A stretch of 64,000 bases of DNA from Rhodoferax_B ferrireducens_A (GTDB lineage: Bacteria > Pseudomonadota > Gammaproteobacteria > Burkholderiales > Burkholderiaceae_C), in the NCBI RefSeq assembly GCF_031458075.1, contig NZ_JAVDXT010000001.1, forward strand, positions 1,426,001 to 1,490,000, written 5' to 3'. Below are positions 1 to 8,557 of this stretch, one piece after another. Both the position numbers and the translations under genes were made by a program. The number at the start of each line of letters is the position of its first letter. The stretch's first letter is position 1. The notes under the pieces were generated by a model, which searched no databases, was not told where the DNA came from, and saw only the letters and a list, made by a program, of their open reading frames with translations.

Positions 1-671
1 TGATCTACCGGCGCGTCGACGACGACTTCCTCGATCCGCAGGTGTTCCGCCCCACCTCCACCCTGGGCTGCGACGGCCTGATGGCCGCCTACACCGCAGG
101 CAACGTGACCATCTGCAACGGCGTGGGCACCGGCGTGGCCGACGACAAGTCGATCTACCCCTACGTGCCGAAGATGATCGAGTTCTACCTCGGCGAAAAG
201 CCGATCCTGAACAATGTGCCGACCTATATGTGCCGCAACAAGGATGATCTGGCCTACACCCTGGCCAATCTGAAAGACTTGGTGGTCAAGGAAGTGCACG
301 GCGCCGGTGGCTACGGCATGCTGGTCGGCCCGGCCTCCACCAAGGCCGAGATCGAAGAGTTCCGCGCGGCCCTGCTGGCGAATCCCAGCGGCTACATTGC
401 CCAGCCGACCCTCAGCCTGTCGAGCTGCCCCACCTTTGTGGAGAGCGGTATCGCGCCGCGCCATATCGACCTGCGCCCCTACGTGCTGTCGGCCAAGACC
501 GTGCAAACCGTGCCCGGCGGCCTGACCCGCGTGGCGCTGAAAGAAGGTTCGTTGGTGGTCAACTCATCGCAAGGCGGCGGCACCAAGGACACCTGGATTC
601 TGGAAGACGACGCAGTGCCTGCGACGGTTCCCGTCATTCCGCCAGAGACGCAAATCCAGTCCCAATCGTAG
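1..671 (+). CDS. Circularly permuted ATP-grasp type 2 protein, 3' part
   Basis: The reading frame is open from the window edge (first full codon at position 3) to the stop at 669-671, so only the last 222 or so residues are present. The early stretch IYRRVDDDFLDP is characteristic of the DUF404/DUF407 circularly permuted ATP-grasp family, which is predicted to form amide or peptide bonds with ATP. The next gene, 24 bp downstream, encodes an alpha-E protein, the usual genomic partner of this family. The substrate is unknown in the family. The 5' end lies outside the window. Confidence 0.9.
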   Translation, partial: IYRRVDDDFLDPQVFRPTSTLGCDGLMAAYTAGNVTICNGVGTGVADDKSIYPYVPKMIEFYLGEKPILNNVPTYMCRNKDDLAYTLANLKDLVVKEVHGAGGYGMLVGPASTKAEIEEFRAALLANPSGYIAQPTLSLSSCPTFVESGIAPRHIDLRPYVLSAKTVQTVPGGLTRVALKEGSLVVNSSQGGGTKDTWILEDDAVPATVPVIPPETQIQSQS

Positions 672-695
672 ACAACAGACCACAGGAATACGCAC

Positions 696-1655
696 ATGCT
701 GTCACGCACCGCCGACCATCTTTTCTGGATGTCCCGCTACACCGAACGCGCCGAGAACACGGCCCGGATGTTGGACATCAACTACCAAACCGCACTCTTG
801 CCCCAGTCGGCCGCCGTCGCCCAGGTGGGCTTGCAAGGTCTGCTGTCCATCAGCGAACTGCTGCAGCCCTACATGGCCAAGCATGGCGAAATCACCTCCA
901 AGGCGGTGATGGAGTTCATGGTCAAGGACGAAGAGAATCCGTCTTCCATCATTTCCTGCCTGCGGGCGGCGCGCGAGAACGCCCGTGCGGTGCGCGGCAC
1001 CCTGACCACCGAGGTCTGGGAAACGCTGAACACCACCTGGCTGGATGTGAACCGCATGCTCAAGGCGGGTGATTTCGAGGCCGACCCGGCGCAGTTTTTC
1101 GAGTGGGTCAAGTTCCGCTCGCATCTGTCGCGCGGTGTGACGCTGGGCACCATGCTGCAGGATGAGGCTTTCCACTTCACCCGCCTGGGCACCTTCCTGG
1201 AGCGGGCCGACAACACGGCGCGCCTGGTGGATGTGAAGTTCCATGCAGTGCAAAGCGATTTCTTCGGTGCTGCCAGCGAGAAGGACCAGGAATACGACTT
1301 CTACCACTGGAGCGCGATTCTGCGCAGCGTCTCGGGCTTCGAGGTCTACCGCAAGGTCTACCGCGATGTGATCAAACCCGAGCGCGTGGCCGAGCTGCTG
1401 ATACTGCGCGCTGACATGCCGCGTTCGCTGCACGGCAGCCTGAACGAGGTGCTGAGCAATCTGTCGCTGGTGTCCAGCGATCCGCACAGCGAGACCCTGC
1501 GCCGTGCCGGCAAGCTGCGCGCCGACCTGCAGTTTGCCCGCATCGATGAAATTCTGGCCACCGGTTTGCATGCTTTCCTGACGCAGTTCCTGGACCGCGT
1601 GAATGAGCTGGGTGCCCATATCAGCCGTGAATTTCTGGTGCCAGTGACCGCCTGA
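696..1655 (+). CDS. Alpha-E domain (DUF403) protein
   Basis: A 319-residue, mostly helical protein. It opens with MLSRTADHLFWMSRYTERAE, the hallmark start of alpha-E (DUF403) proteins, and includes FLERADNTARLVDVKF around residues 168-183. The family is known mainly by context: it occurs with circularly permuted ATP-grasp enzymes and transglutaminase-like proteases in a predicted peptide-ligation/processing system. Here it follows the ATP-grasp gene by 24 bp with a GGAAT-type ribosome site, so the two are probably cotranscribed. The expected transglutaminase gene is not next; a cyclic-di-GMP protein follows. No biochemical activity is assigned. Confidence 0.9.
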   Translation: MLSRTADHLFWMSRYTERAENTARMLDINYQTALLPQSAAVAQVGLQGLLSISELLQPYMAKHGEITSKAVMEFMVKDEENPSSIISCLRAARENARAVRGTLTTEVWETLNTTWLDVNRMLKAGDFEADPAQFFEWVKFRSHLSRGVTLGTMLQDEAFHFTRLGTFLERADNTARLVDVKFHAVQSDFFGAASEKDQEYDFYHWSAILRSVSGFEVYRKVYRDVIKPERVAELLILRADMPRSLHGSLNEVLSNLSLVSSDPHSETLRRAGKLRADLQFARIDEILATGLHAFLTQFLDRVNELGAHISREFLVPVTA

Positions 1656-1745
1656 GATGGTTGGCCACGGTGTGGGGATGCCGCGCTGCCTGCGGCCTGA
1701 TGTTCTGTTGGCTTGGTCTGCCCAGGAGGCCCGAGGCGAGCCTAT

Positions 1746-4700
1746 GTGCCGGCGGTGGCGTTGACCCGTTATTTCACCCGTTGGCTGGGCCGTTTGAGCG
1801 TGGGCCGCAAGCTCACGCTGATCTACCTGCTGGATCTGACGGCGGTGATCTACGTGTCGAGCATCCTGATCCACGAGAAATTCCAGTCCATCGATTTCAC
1901 CCGCAAGGAAATTGTCGGCGCCTCGTACAGCGTGGCGGTGCGCGACGTGCTGATGGTGCCGTTTTTGCCGTCGATACCGGCCGCGGCACTGGATACGGAC
2001 GCGGTGCTCAAGCAGCTGCAACCCTTGCGCGAGGCCCATGACGAAGACCTGAAGACGGCCGAGGCCAGCCAGGCCTTTGTCGCCTCCTGGCGGATTGCCA
2101 CCCATATCGGCGAGGCCGAGCGCCAGAACGCCTTGAAGCTGATGGTGCGCCAGGCCCGCGAGCTGCTCACCACGGTGGGCAACCAGTCGAACCTGATTCT
2201 CGACCCCGACCTGGACAGCTACTACGCGATGTCGCTGGTAGTGCTGCGCTTTCCCGAGCTGCTGGAAGTCTTGAACGACACGGTACGCATCTTGCCCAAG
2301 CCCGCATCGGCGACCGAGGTACCCAGTGGGGTGGCGGACCGGCGCACCGAGCTGCTGATTCTGGCCGGCCGACTGGATGCGGTAGCCCTGGGCATACGCT
2401 CCGATTACAACCAGGCGTTTGCGGCCGGCTCCCCGGTGCAGCGGGCCGCGCTGGAGCCGGGGCGCAAGCTGCTGGAAGCGCGCTTGGTTGAGTTTCTGGC
2501 TGCAGTGCAGCAGCTGGCCGATGGCGATGTGAACCCGCAGAACTTGGAGCAGCTGCGTGTGCACTATGCCGCGTCCTTGGTCGCGCTGACCGATGCCTGG
2601 GAACGCACCGCCACCGACCTGGAGCGCTTGCTGCACGAGCGTGTCGATCTGCTGTTCACCCGCATGTGGCTGCATCTGGGCACGGCCTTGCTGCTGCTGA
2701 CCTGCATCTTGAGCCTGGTGTATGCGGTGGCGCGGCAGATATCGCGCCCGCTGAAAAACCTGGCACGGGTGGCCGACACCGTGCGCCAGACCGGCGACCA
2801 CACGCAACGGGCGGTCTGGCATAGCCGCGACGAGATCGGCCAGTTGGTCACCGCCTTCAATGGCATGCTGGCCCAGCTGGACCAGCAGCGCCTGGCCGAG
2901 CAGGAGGCGGCCGCGCGCACCCGCGCGGCGCAGGCCCAGCAGGCGCTGGTGGAGGCGATTCCGATTGCGCTGGTGGTGACGTCGGTGCCCGACCACCATG
3001 TGCTGCACGCCAATGCACCGGCCCAGCCTTGGTTGGGCGGGTTGACGCGCGATCCCTGGCGGGCCGGGCTGGAGCCTGGGGTGCGTGCGCGCTTCTTCCA
3101 GCATTTATCCGACCGGGGTGCGGTGGATGAGTTCGAGGTGCGTTGGCTGGGAGGCGCCGAACCGTCCTGGGCCGTGCTGTCTGCCCGCAGGCTGCAGTTC
3201 CAGGGGCAGGACGCAGTATTGACTGCGTTTACCCCGATCAATGTGCTCAAGGTGATGGAGCGGCGCCTGGAGCTATGGGCCAAGGTGTTCGAGGCATCCA
3301 GCGAGAGCATCATCATCATGGACGCGCAGCAGAAAATCCTCAGCGTAAACCGGGCGTTCTGCCGCAGCACCTCCTACGATTTTTACGAAGTCATAGGCGA
3401 GCATTTGAATGTGCTGCTGGATGGGCCGCACGCCGCGACCTTGGGCCAGCGCCTGAATACGCTGTCGCAGGAGCGCGATGCCTGGCAAGGGGAGGTGAGC
3501 TTTCGCAAGCGGTCTGGTGAAACCTATCCGGCATGGCTGATGATTTCGGCGGTGCGCGATGGTTCGCGTTCGGGCACGGTGTCGCAGTACATCGGTATTT
3601 CGGTTGACATTAGCGACCGCAAGCGCACCGAGGCACGGGTGCAGTTCCTGGCCCAGCATGATGTGCTGACCGAACTGCCGAATCGCGCTTTGTGCATGCT
3701 GCGGCTGGAGGCCGCGATTGAGCTGGCCGAGCGCAGTGGTGAGCGCGTGGCCGTGCTGTTCATCGACCTGGACCGCTTCAAGAACATCAACGATACCCTG
3801 GGCCACCATATTGGCGACGGCGTACTGCGCTCGGTGGCGACCCGCCTGACCAGCGCAGTGCGCACCGACGATACCGTGAGCCGGCTCGGTGGTGACGAAT
3901 ACCTGGTGATACTGCGCGGCGTTGAAGAGCGCGAAGAGGTCCAGCACATGGTGGAACGGCGCCTGATTCCGCTGATCCGCCAGGCCCACCATGTCGATGG
4001 GCATGAGCTGCAGGTGTCCTGCAGCGTGGGGGTGGCGTTGTACCCGGACGATGGTGTTGATCTGGACCAACTGATGCGGCGCGCCGATGCGGCCATGTAT
4101 GTGGCCAAGAACGCCGGGCGCGACATGGCGCGCTTTTATGCGCCGGAAATGGAGCAGATTGCCCAGCAGCGCTTGGCGTTGGAGCAGCATCTGCGCCAGG
4201 CCATGGCGCTGGGCGAGTTCAGCCTGCATTTTCAGCCCAAGGTGAACGCGGTGTCGCTGGAAGTGGTGGGGGTGGAGGCCTTGATGCGCTGGGACAACCC
4301 GGAACTGGGGGCGGTGCCGCCAGCGCGTTTTATTCCGGTGGCCGAGGAAACGGGGCTGATCCGCCCTATGGGCGCCTGGGTGCTACAGCAGGCCTGCGGG
4401 CAGCTGGCGCAATGGCATGCCCAGGGTCTGGACTACCTGGGGGTGTCGGTCAATCTGTCGGCCGTGCAGTTGGCCGATACTGGGCTGGTGGCCCAGGTGC
4501 GCGACTGCCTGCAGGCGCACGGCATACCACCTGAGGCGCTGGAGATCGAAATCACCGAATCCGTGCTGATGGATAACACCAGCCTGGCCGAAGAGCAGCT
4601 GGCGGCTTTGAAGGCCCTGGGCGTGCAGCTGTCCATCGACGACTTTGGTACCGGCTATTCCAGCTTGGCTTACTTGAAACGGTTTGCGATTGACAAGCTC

Positions 4701-4970
4701 AAGATCGACCAGTCGTTTGTGCGCGACATGCTGGCCGACCCGACCGACTTGGCCATCATCCGCGCCATCATTGCGCTCGGCCATACGCTGGGCCTGCAGG
4801 TGGTGGCGGAAGGGGTTGAGCTAGAGCAGGTAGCGGCCCAACTCAAAGGCCTGGCCTGCGATGAATTGCAAGGCTATTACTTTGCCCGCCCGATGGCTGC
4901 TGTTGCGTTCGAGCACTGGCTGCAGGAACGCAAGCAGCAGCCCGAACGGCGGCGTAGCTATCCGGTGTGA
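1746..4970 (+). CDS. Membrane sensor with HAMP, PAS, GGDEF and EAL domains
   Basis: A probable dual cyclic-di-GMP enzyme of about 1074 residues. A membrane segment near residues 23-42 and a second near 310-330 bracket a roughly 270-residue periplasmic sensor region. A HAMP linker (about 328-385), PAS-type sensing (about 514-632), a diguanylate cyclase domain with GGDEY at 715-719 and a phosphodiesterase domain follow. The EAL triad is at 844-846, and DDFGTGYSSL starts at 965. GGDEY is an accepted active variant, and the EAL metal-binding motifs look intact, so both activities are possible. GTG 1746 is chosen as start because GAGG lies about 9 bp upstream; TTG 1713 and GTG 1755 are alternatives. 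The sensed ligand is unknown. Confidence 0.9.
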   Translation: MPAVALTRYFTRWLGRLSVGRKLTLIYLLDLTAVIYVSSILIHEKFQSIDFTRKEIVGASYSVAVRDVLMVPFLPSIPAAALDTDAVLKQLQPLREAHDEDLKTAEASQAFVASWRIATHIGEAERQNALKLMVRQARELLTTVGNQSNLILDPDLDSYYAMSLVVLRFPELLEVLNDTVRILPKPASATEVPSGVADRRTELLILAGRLDAVALGIRSDYNQAFAAGSPVQRAALEPGRKLLEARLVEFLAAVQQLADGDVNPQNLEQLRVHYAASLVALTDAWERTATDLERLLHERVDLLFTRMWLHLGTALLLLTCILSLVYAVARQISRPLKNLARVADTVRQTGDHTQRAVWHSRDEIGQLVTAFNGMLAQLDQQRLAEQEAAARTRAAQAQQALVEAIPIALVVTSVPDHHVLHANAPAQPWLGGLTRDPWRAGLEPGVRARFFQHLSDRGAVDEFEVRWLGGAEPSWAVLSARRLQFQGQDAVLTAFTPINVLKVMERRLELWAKVFEASSESIIIMDAQQKILSVNRAFCRSTSYDFYEVIGEHLNVLLDGPHAATLGQRLNTLSQERDAWQGEVSFRKRSGETYPAWLMISAVRDGSRSGTVSQYIGISVDISDRKRTEARVQFLAQHDVLTELPNRALCMLRLEAAIELAERSGERVAVLFIDLDRFKNINDTLGHHIGDGVLRSVATRLTSAVRTDDTVSRLGGDEYLVILRGVEEREEVQHMVERRLIPLIRQAHHVDGHELQVSCSVGVALYPDDGVDLDQLMRRADAAMYVAKNAGRDMARFYAPEMEQIAQQRLALEQHLRQAMALGEFSLHFQPKVNAVSLEVVGVEALMRWDNPELGAVPPARFIPVAEETGLIRPMGAWVLQQACGQLAQWHAQGLDYLGVSVNLSAVQLADTGLVAQVRDCLQAHGIPPEALEIEITESVLMDNTSLAEEQLAALKALGVQLSIDDFGTGYSSLAYLKRFAIDKLKIDQSFVRDMLADPTDLAIIRAIIALGHTLGLQVVAEGVELEQVAAQLKGLACDELQGYYFARPMAAVAFEHWLQERKQQPERRRSYPV

Positions 4971-4989
4971 AGGGCTGAAAACTGCCGGG

Positions 4990-5598
4990 TTAGTCGTGCC
5001 GCGCCGCGTTGTAGGTGGCGGTCAGCAGTTTGTCGGTATAGGCAATGGCCAGCGCACTGAGCAGAAACACGACGTGGATGGTGGTTTGCCACATCAGCAC
5101 CTTCTCGTCGTAGTTGGCCGCGTTAATGAAGGTCTTGAGCAGGTGAATCGATGAAATACCGATGATGGCCATGGCCAGCTTGACCTTCAGCACAGACGCG
5201 TTCACATGGCTTAGCCATTCTGGTTGGTCGGGGTGGCCCTCCAGGTTCATGCGGCTCACAAAGGTCTCGTAGCCACCCACAATCACCATGATCAGCAGGT
5301 TGGAGATCATCACCACGTCGATCAGCGCCAGCACCACCAGCATGATGATGGTTTCATTCAGCGCGCTGGGGACGCCTGCGTCCTTGTAGCCAATGCTGCT
5401 GACCAGCGCCTGCAGCGCAGTCTGGCTGCCGAAGGCGGCTTCCACCAGATGCAGCAGCTCGACCAGAAAATGCACCACATACACAGCCTGCGCGGCGATC
5501 AGGCCCAGATACAGGGGCAGTTGCAGCCAGCGGCTGGCAAAAATGAAGCCGGAGAGGGGGCTCAGCGGAGCGGGCTTTACGGGGGAGGGGTCAGACAT
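4990..5598 (-). CDS. UPF0114/YqhA family membrane protein
   Basis: A 202-residue integral membrane protein of the UPF0114 (TIGR00645, YqhA) family. The N-terminal block SGFIFASRWLQLPLYLGLIA is typical, and three more hydrophobic segments follow, including the IIMLVVLALIDVVMISNLLI region in mid-protein. It is longer than E. coli YqhA by about 40 residues, mostly in the N-terminus and a loop. The function of the family is unknown; it is sometimes listed as a possible channel or transporter. It converges with the GGDEF-EAL gene (stop codons 19 bp apart) and is divergent from acs across a 143-bp gap. Confidence 0.85.
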   Translation of the reverse strand: MSDPSPVKPAPLSPLSGFIFASRWLQLPLYLGLIAAQAVYVVHFLVELLHLVEAAFGSQTALQALVSSIGYKDAGVPSALNETIIMLVVLALIDVVMISNLLIMVIVGGYETFVSRMNLEGHPDQPEWLSHVNASVLKVKLAMAIIGISSIHLLKTFINAANYDEKVLMWQTTIHVVFLLSALAIAYTDKLLTATYNAARHD

Positions 5599-5649
5599 TT
5601 TTTAGCGGGTAAGTTGGTAACAGGGATGCCGGATTGTAGGATTAGGCGT

Positions 5650-5666
5650 TTGTAGGCTTTCTACAA
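5650..5666. promoter_or_regulatory. Inverted repeat upstream of acs
   Basis: TTGTAG-GCTTT-CTACAA is a perfect 6+5+6 inverted repeat, 75 bp before the acs start codon in the divergent yqhA/acs gap. The half-site TTGTAGG occurs once more just upstream (5634-5640, written in the same direction). It could be the operator of an acetate-responsive regulator. No regulator gene sits next to it, so this is a candidate site only. Confidence 0.35.
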
Positions 5667-5741
5667 GTCAGCGGCGTGTAAGAGCCAGCATCGACATTAC
5701 CGTTCAGCGCTAACCAAACTATCCATTGAGGAGACAAAACC

Positions 5742-7739
5742 ATGACCAGCCCCAGCTCTGCCATCGAGTCCGTGTTGATTGAAAACCGCGTGTTCCCGCC
5801 CAGCGAGGCGGCGGTCAAAGCGGCCCGCATTTCCGGCATGGAGGGCTACAACGCCCTGTGCGCCGAGGCCGAGCGGGACTTCGAAGGCTTCTGGAGCCGC
5901 CTGGCCCGCGAGAATCTGCAGTGGAACAAGCCGTTCACCCAGACGCTGGACGAGTCCAACGCCCCGTTCTACCAATGGTTTGCCGATGGCGAGCTGAACG
6001 CCTCGGCCAACTGCCTGGACAAGCACATGGGCACGCCGACCGAGCACAAGACGGCCGTGATCTTCGAAGCCGACGACGGCAGCGTCAAGAAGACGACCTA
6101 CCGCGAGCTGCTGACCCAGGTCAGCCAGTTCGCCAATGCGCTCAAGGCCGCGGGCATCCAGAAGGGCGACCGCGTACTGGTCTACATGCCCATGACGCTG
6201 GAGGGCGTGATTGCCATGCAAGCCTGCGCCCGCATCGGCGCCACCCACAGCGTGGTGTTTGGCGGTTTCTCGGCCAAGGCCTTGAACGAACGCATCATCG
6301 ACGCCGGCGCCGTAGCGGTGATCACCGCCAACTACCAGATGCGCGGCGGCAAGGAGCTGCCGCTCAAGGCCATCGTCGATGAAGGCATCAATATGGGCGG
6401 TTGCGAGTCGATCAAGACCGTGTTCGTCTACCAGCGCACCGCTACGGCCTGCGCCATGGTGGCCGGCCGCGACAAGACCTTTGCCGAAGCCATTGCCGGC
6501 CAGAGCAGCGACTGCCCGCCGGTGGCCGTGGGCGCCGAACATCCGCTGTTCATCCTGTACACATCCGGCTCCACCGGCAAGCCCAAGGGTGTGCAGCACA
6601 GCACCGGCGGCTACCTGCTGTGGGCCAAGCTGACCATGGACTGGACCTTTGATCTGCGTCCCGAAGACGTGTTCTGGTGCACCGCCGACATCGGCTGGAT
6701 CACCGGCCACACCTATGTGGCCTATGGCCCGCTGGCGGCGGGTGCCACGCAGATCATCTTTGAGGGCATCCCCACCTTCCCGAACGCCGGCCGCTTCTGG
6801 CAGATGATCGAACGCCACAAGTGCACGATTTTCTACACCGCGCCCACCGCCATCCGCTCGCTGATCAAGGCCGCCGAATCCGACGCCGCCGTGCACCCCG
6901 ACCGCTCCGACCTCAGCAGCCTGCGCATCCTCGGCTCGGTGGGCGAGCCCATCAACCCCGAAGCCTGGATGTGGTACTACAAGAACGTCGGCCACGAGCG
7001 CTGCCCCATCGTCGACACCTTCTGGCAGACCGAAACCGGCGGCCACATGATGTCGCCCATGCCCGGCGCCACACCGCTGGTGCCCGGTAGCTGCACCTTG
7101 CCGCTGCCCGGCATCATGGCTGCTATCGTCGACGAGGTGGGCACCGACATCCCGAATGGCACGGGCGGCCTGCTGGTGGTCAAGCGCCCGTGGCCCAGCA
7201 TGATCCGCACCATCTGGAATGACCCCGAGCGCTTCAAGAAGAGCTACTTCCCCGAAGAAATGGGCGGCAAGATCTACCTGGCCGGCGACGGCGCGGTGCG
7301 CAGTGCCGACCGCGGCTACTTCCGCATCACCGGCCGCATCGACGATGTGCTGAACGTGTCCGGCCACCGCATGGGCACGATGGAGATCGAGTCGGCCCTG
7401 GTGTCGCACACCGCGCTGGTGGCCGAGGCCGCAGTGGTCGGCCGCCCCGACGACCTGACCGGCGAGGCCATCTGCGCCTTCGTGGTGCTGAAGCGCGGCC
7501 GTCCTTCGGGCGACGAAGCCAAGCAGATCGCCAACGAGCTGCGTGCCTGGGTGGCCAAGGAAATCGGCCCGATTGCCAAGCCCAAGGACATCCGCTTTGG
7601 CGACAACCTGCCCAAGACCCGTAGCGGCAAGATCATGCGCCGCCTGCTGCGCAGCCTGGCCAAGGGCGAAGAGGTGACACAAGACACCTCCACCCTGGAG
7701 AACCCGGCGATCCTGGGCCAGCTGGGCCAGGCCTATTAA
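5742..7739 (+). CDS. acs: Acetyl-CoA synthetase (acetate--CoA ligase)
   Basis: Activates acetate with ATP to acetyl-AMP and then acetyl-CoA, feeding the TCA/glyoxylate cycles; a cytoplasmic enzyme. At 665 residues it has the normal Acs length. The phosphate-binding loop YTSGSTGKPKG is at 273-283, followed by WCTADIGWITGHTYV-type substrate residues. The C-terminal TRSGKIMRRLLR carries the catalytic lysine (Lys630), which is the acetylation switch in known Acs enzymes. The start is supported by GAGGAG 10 bp upstream of the ATG. It stands alone: an intrinsic terminator lies 68 bp downstream and an inverted repeat lies upstream. Confidence 0.97.
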   Translation: MTSPSSAIESVLIENRVFPPSEAAVKAARISGMEGYNALCAEAERDFEGFWSRLARENLQWNKPFTQTLDESNAPFYQWFADGELNASANCLDKHMGTPTEHKTAVIFEADDGSVKKTTYRELLTQVSQFANALKAAGIQKGDRVLVYMPMTLEGVIAMQACARIGATHSVVFGGFSAKALNERIIDAGAVAVITANYQMRGGKELPLKAIVDEGINMGGCESIKTVFVYQRTATACAMVAGRDKTFAEAIAGQSSDCPPVAVGAEHPLFILYTSGSTGKPKGVQHSTGGYLLWAKLTMDWTFDLRPEDVFWCTADIGWITGHTYVAYGPLAAGATQIIFEGIPTFPNAGRFWQMIERHKCTIFYTAPTAIRSLIKAAESDAAVHPDRSDLSSLRILGSVGEPINPEAWMWYYKNVGHERCPIVDTFWQTETGGHMMSPMPGATPLVPGSCTLPLPGIMAAIVDEVGTDIPNGTGGLLVVKRPWPSMIRTIWNDPERFKKSYFPEEMGGKIYLAGDGAVRSADRGYFRITGRIDDVLNVSGHRMGTMEIESALVSHTALVAEAAVVGRPDDLTGEAICAFVVLKRGRPSGDEAKQIANELRAWVAKEIGPIAKPKDIRFGDNLPKTRSGKIMRRLLRSLAKGEEVTQDTSTLENPAILGQLGQAY

Positions 7740-7752
7740 CGGTTTGCTATAT

Positions 7753-7794
7753 TTAATATAGCTGCTTGCGCTGGTGCAATAAGCGCCATAGGCC
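7753..7794. repeat. Dispersed repeat family B, copy 1
   Basis: Sequence of the type ATAGCTGCTTGCGCTGGTGC followed by AATAAGCGCCATAGGC. It matches the family shape ATAGCTA-(N)TGCGC-(N)-AATAAGCGCCAGAGGC seen at eleven other places. It sits between the end of acs and the terminator hairpin. Confidence 0.75.
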
Positions 7795-7806
7795 TAAAAG
7801 ACCATT

Positions 7807-7838
7807 AAAAAAGCCCGCTGAAATCCAGCGGGCTTTTT
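7807..7838. terminator. Bidirectional intrinsic terminator (acs / cytochrome c)
   Basis: AAAAAGCCCGCTG-AAAT-CCAGCGGGCTTTTT forms a GC-rich stem flanked by A and T runs on both sides. It can stop both acs (plus strand) and the convergent cytochrome gene (minus strand). Confidence 0.9.
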
Positions 7839-7855
7839 GCCTTGTGTGGGCCGGC

Positions 7856-8164
7856 TTACTTCAGCGACAGCACCCAGGCCGCCAGCTTCTTGGCATCGGC
7901 TTCGTTCACCTGGGCGTTGGCCGGCATGGCTACCGGGCCCCAGGCGCCGACGCCGCCCTGGCGGATCTTCAGCGCCAGCCGGTCGACCGCGCCTTTGTCG
8001 CCGCGGTATTTGTTGGCCACCTCCTTGAACGCCGGGCCGACGCGCTTGCTGTCGATGGTGTGGCAGGCCATGCAGCTCTTGGCGGTTGCCAGGGCCTGGT
8101 CCGCCTGGGCGGGCAGGAGGGCGGTGCAGGCCAAAGCCAAAGTCAACAGAAGGCGCTTCATCAT
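7856..8164 (-). CDS. Small periplasmic c-type cytochrome (c551/c8-like)
   Basis: A 102-residue monohaem cytochrome. Residues 1-21 form a Sec signal peptide ending near ALLPAQA-DQ. The haem site CMACH is at about 31-35, and the likely axial methionine is in GPVAMPANAQ near residue 80, spaced as in cytochrome c551. Such proteins carry electrons in the periplasm to oxidases or reductases; the partner is not shown by context. The gene converges with acs across a shared terminator. Two consecutive ATG codons (8164 and 8161) are possible starts. Confidence 0.9.
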   Translation of the reverse strand: MMKRLLLTLALACTALLPAQADQALATAKSCMACHTIDSKRVGPAFKEVANKYRGDKGAVDRLALKIRQGGVGAWGPVAMPANAQVNEADAKKLAAWVLSLK

Positions 8165-8250
8165 TTGTGTCGTGGGTTGGGGTACAGTGAACCGATGTCA
8201 TTTTATAGAGCGACGCCAACCGGTCTGGCCGTCGCAGGCTGGAGGCCCAC

Positions 8251-8493
8251 ATGCTGTTTTTAGGAATCGGAATCGTCTTGCTGGCGCTCAAATACCTGGC
8301 GATGGGCCCTGTGGCCGAATGGAGCTGGTGGGTGGTGCTGTCGCCGTTCGGCCTGGCGATGGTTTGGTGGTGGTGGGCCGACGCTACCGGCTACACCAAG
8401 CGCAAGGTGATGGAAAGAGAAGACAAGCGTAAGCAGGCGCGCATCGACAAAAGCCGCGAAGCCATGGGCCTCAAACCCAAGAAACCCCGTTAA
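8251..8493 (+). CDS. TIGR04438 family Trp-rich small membrane protein
   Basis: An 80-residue protein with two hydrophobic segments rich in tryptophan, including AEWSWWVVLSPF and AMVWWWWADATGY, and a very basic C-terminal half (KRKVMEREDKRKQARIDKSR). This matches the TIGR04438 Trp-rich family, which is common in Burkholderiales and has no assigned function. It is a single gene followed at once by a strong terminator, and is divergent from the cytochrome gene across an 86-bp gap. Confidence 0.85.
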   Translation: MLFLGIGIVLLALKYLAMGPVAEWSWWVVLSPFGLAMVWWWWADATGYTKRKVMEREDKRKQARIDKSREAMGLKPKKPR

Positions 8494-8506
8494 CTAATCG
8501 CCAGCA

Positions 8507-8543
8507 TAAAAAAGCCCAGGGTCTTGTGACCCTGGGCTTTTTT
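8507..8543. terminator. Bidirectional intrinsic terminator (Trp-rich gene / ilvD)
   Basis: AAAAAAGCCCAGGGTC-TTGT-GACCCTGGGCTTTTTT: an 11-bp GC-rich stem with A and T tracts on either side, between the convergent small gene and ilvD. Confidence 0.93.
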
Positions 8544-8557
8544 GCATGGCGCGTGGC

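Noticed and set aside
702..3104. An 800-codon minus-strand frame opposite the alpha-E and GGDEF-EAL genes
   Set aside because: It spans two well-recognised plus-strand genes and their gap, is Gln/His/Arg-rich and matches no family.
5697..7682. A 661-codon open frame on the minus strand opposite acs
   Set aside because: It lies wholly under a clear acs gene, has His/Gly/Ala-rich nonsense-like composition and no family motifs; GC-rich codon bias removes stops on the other strand.
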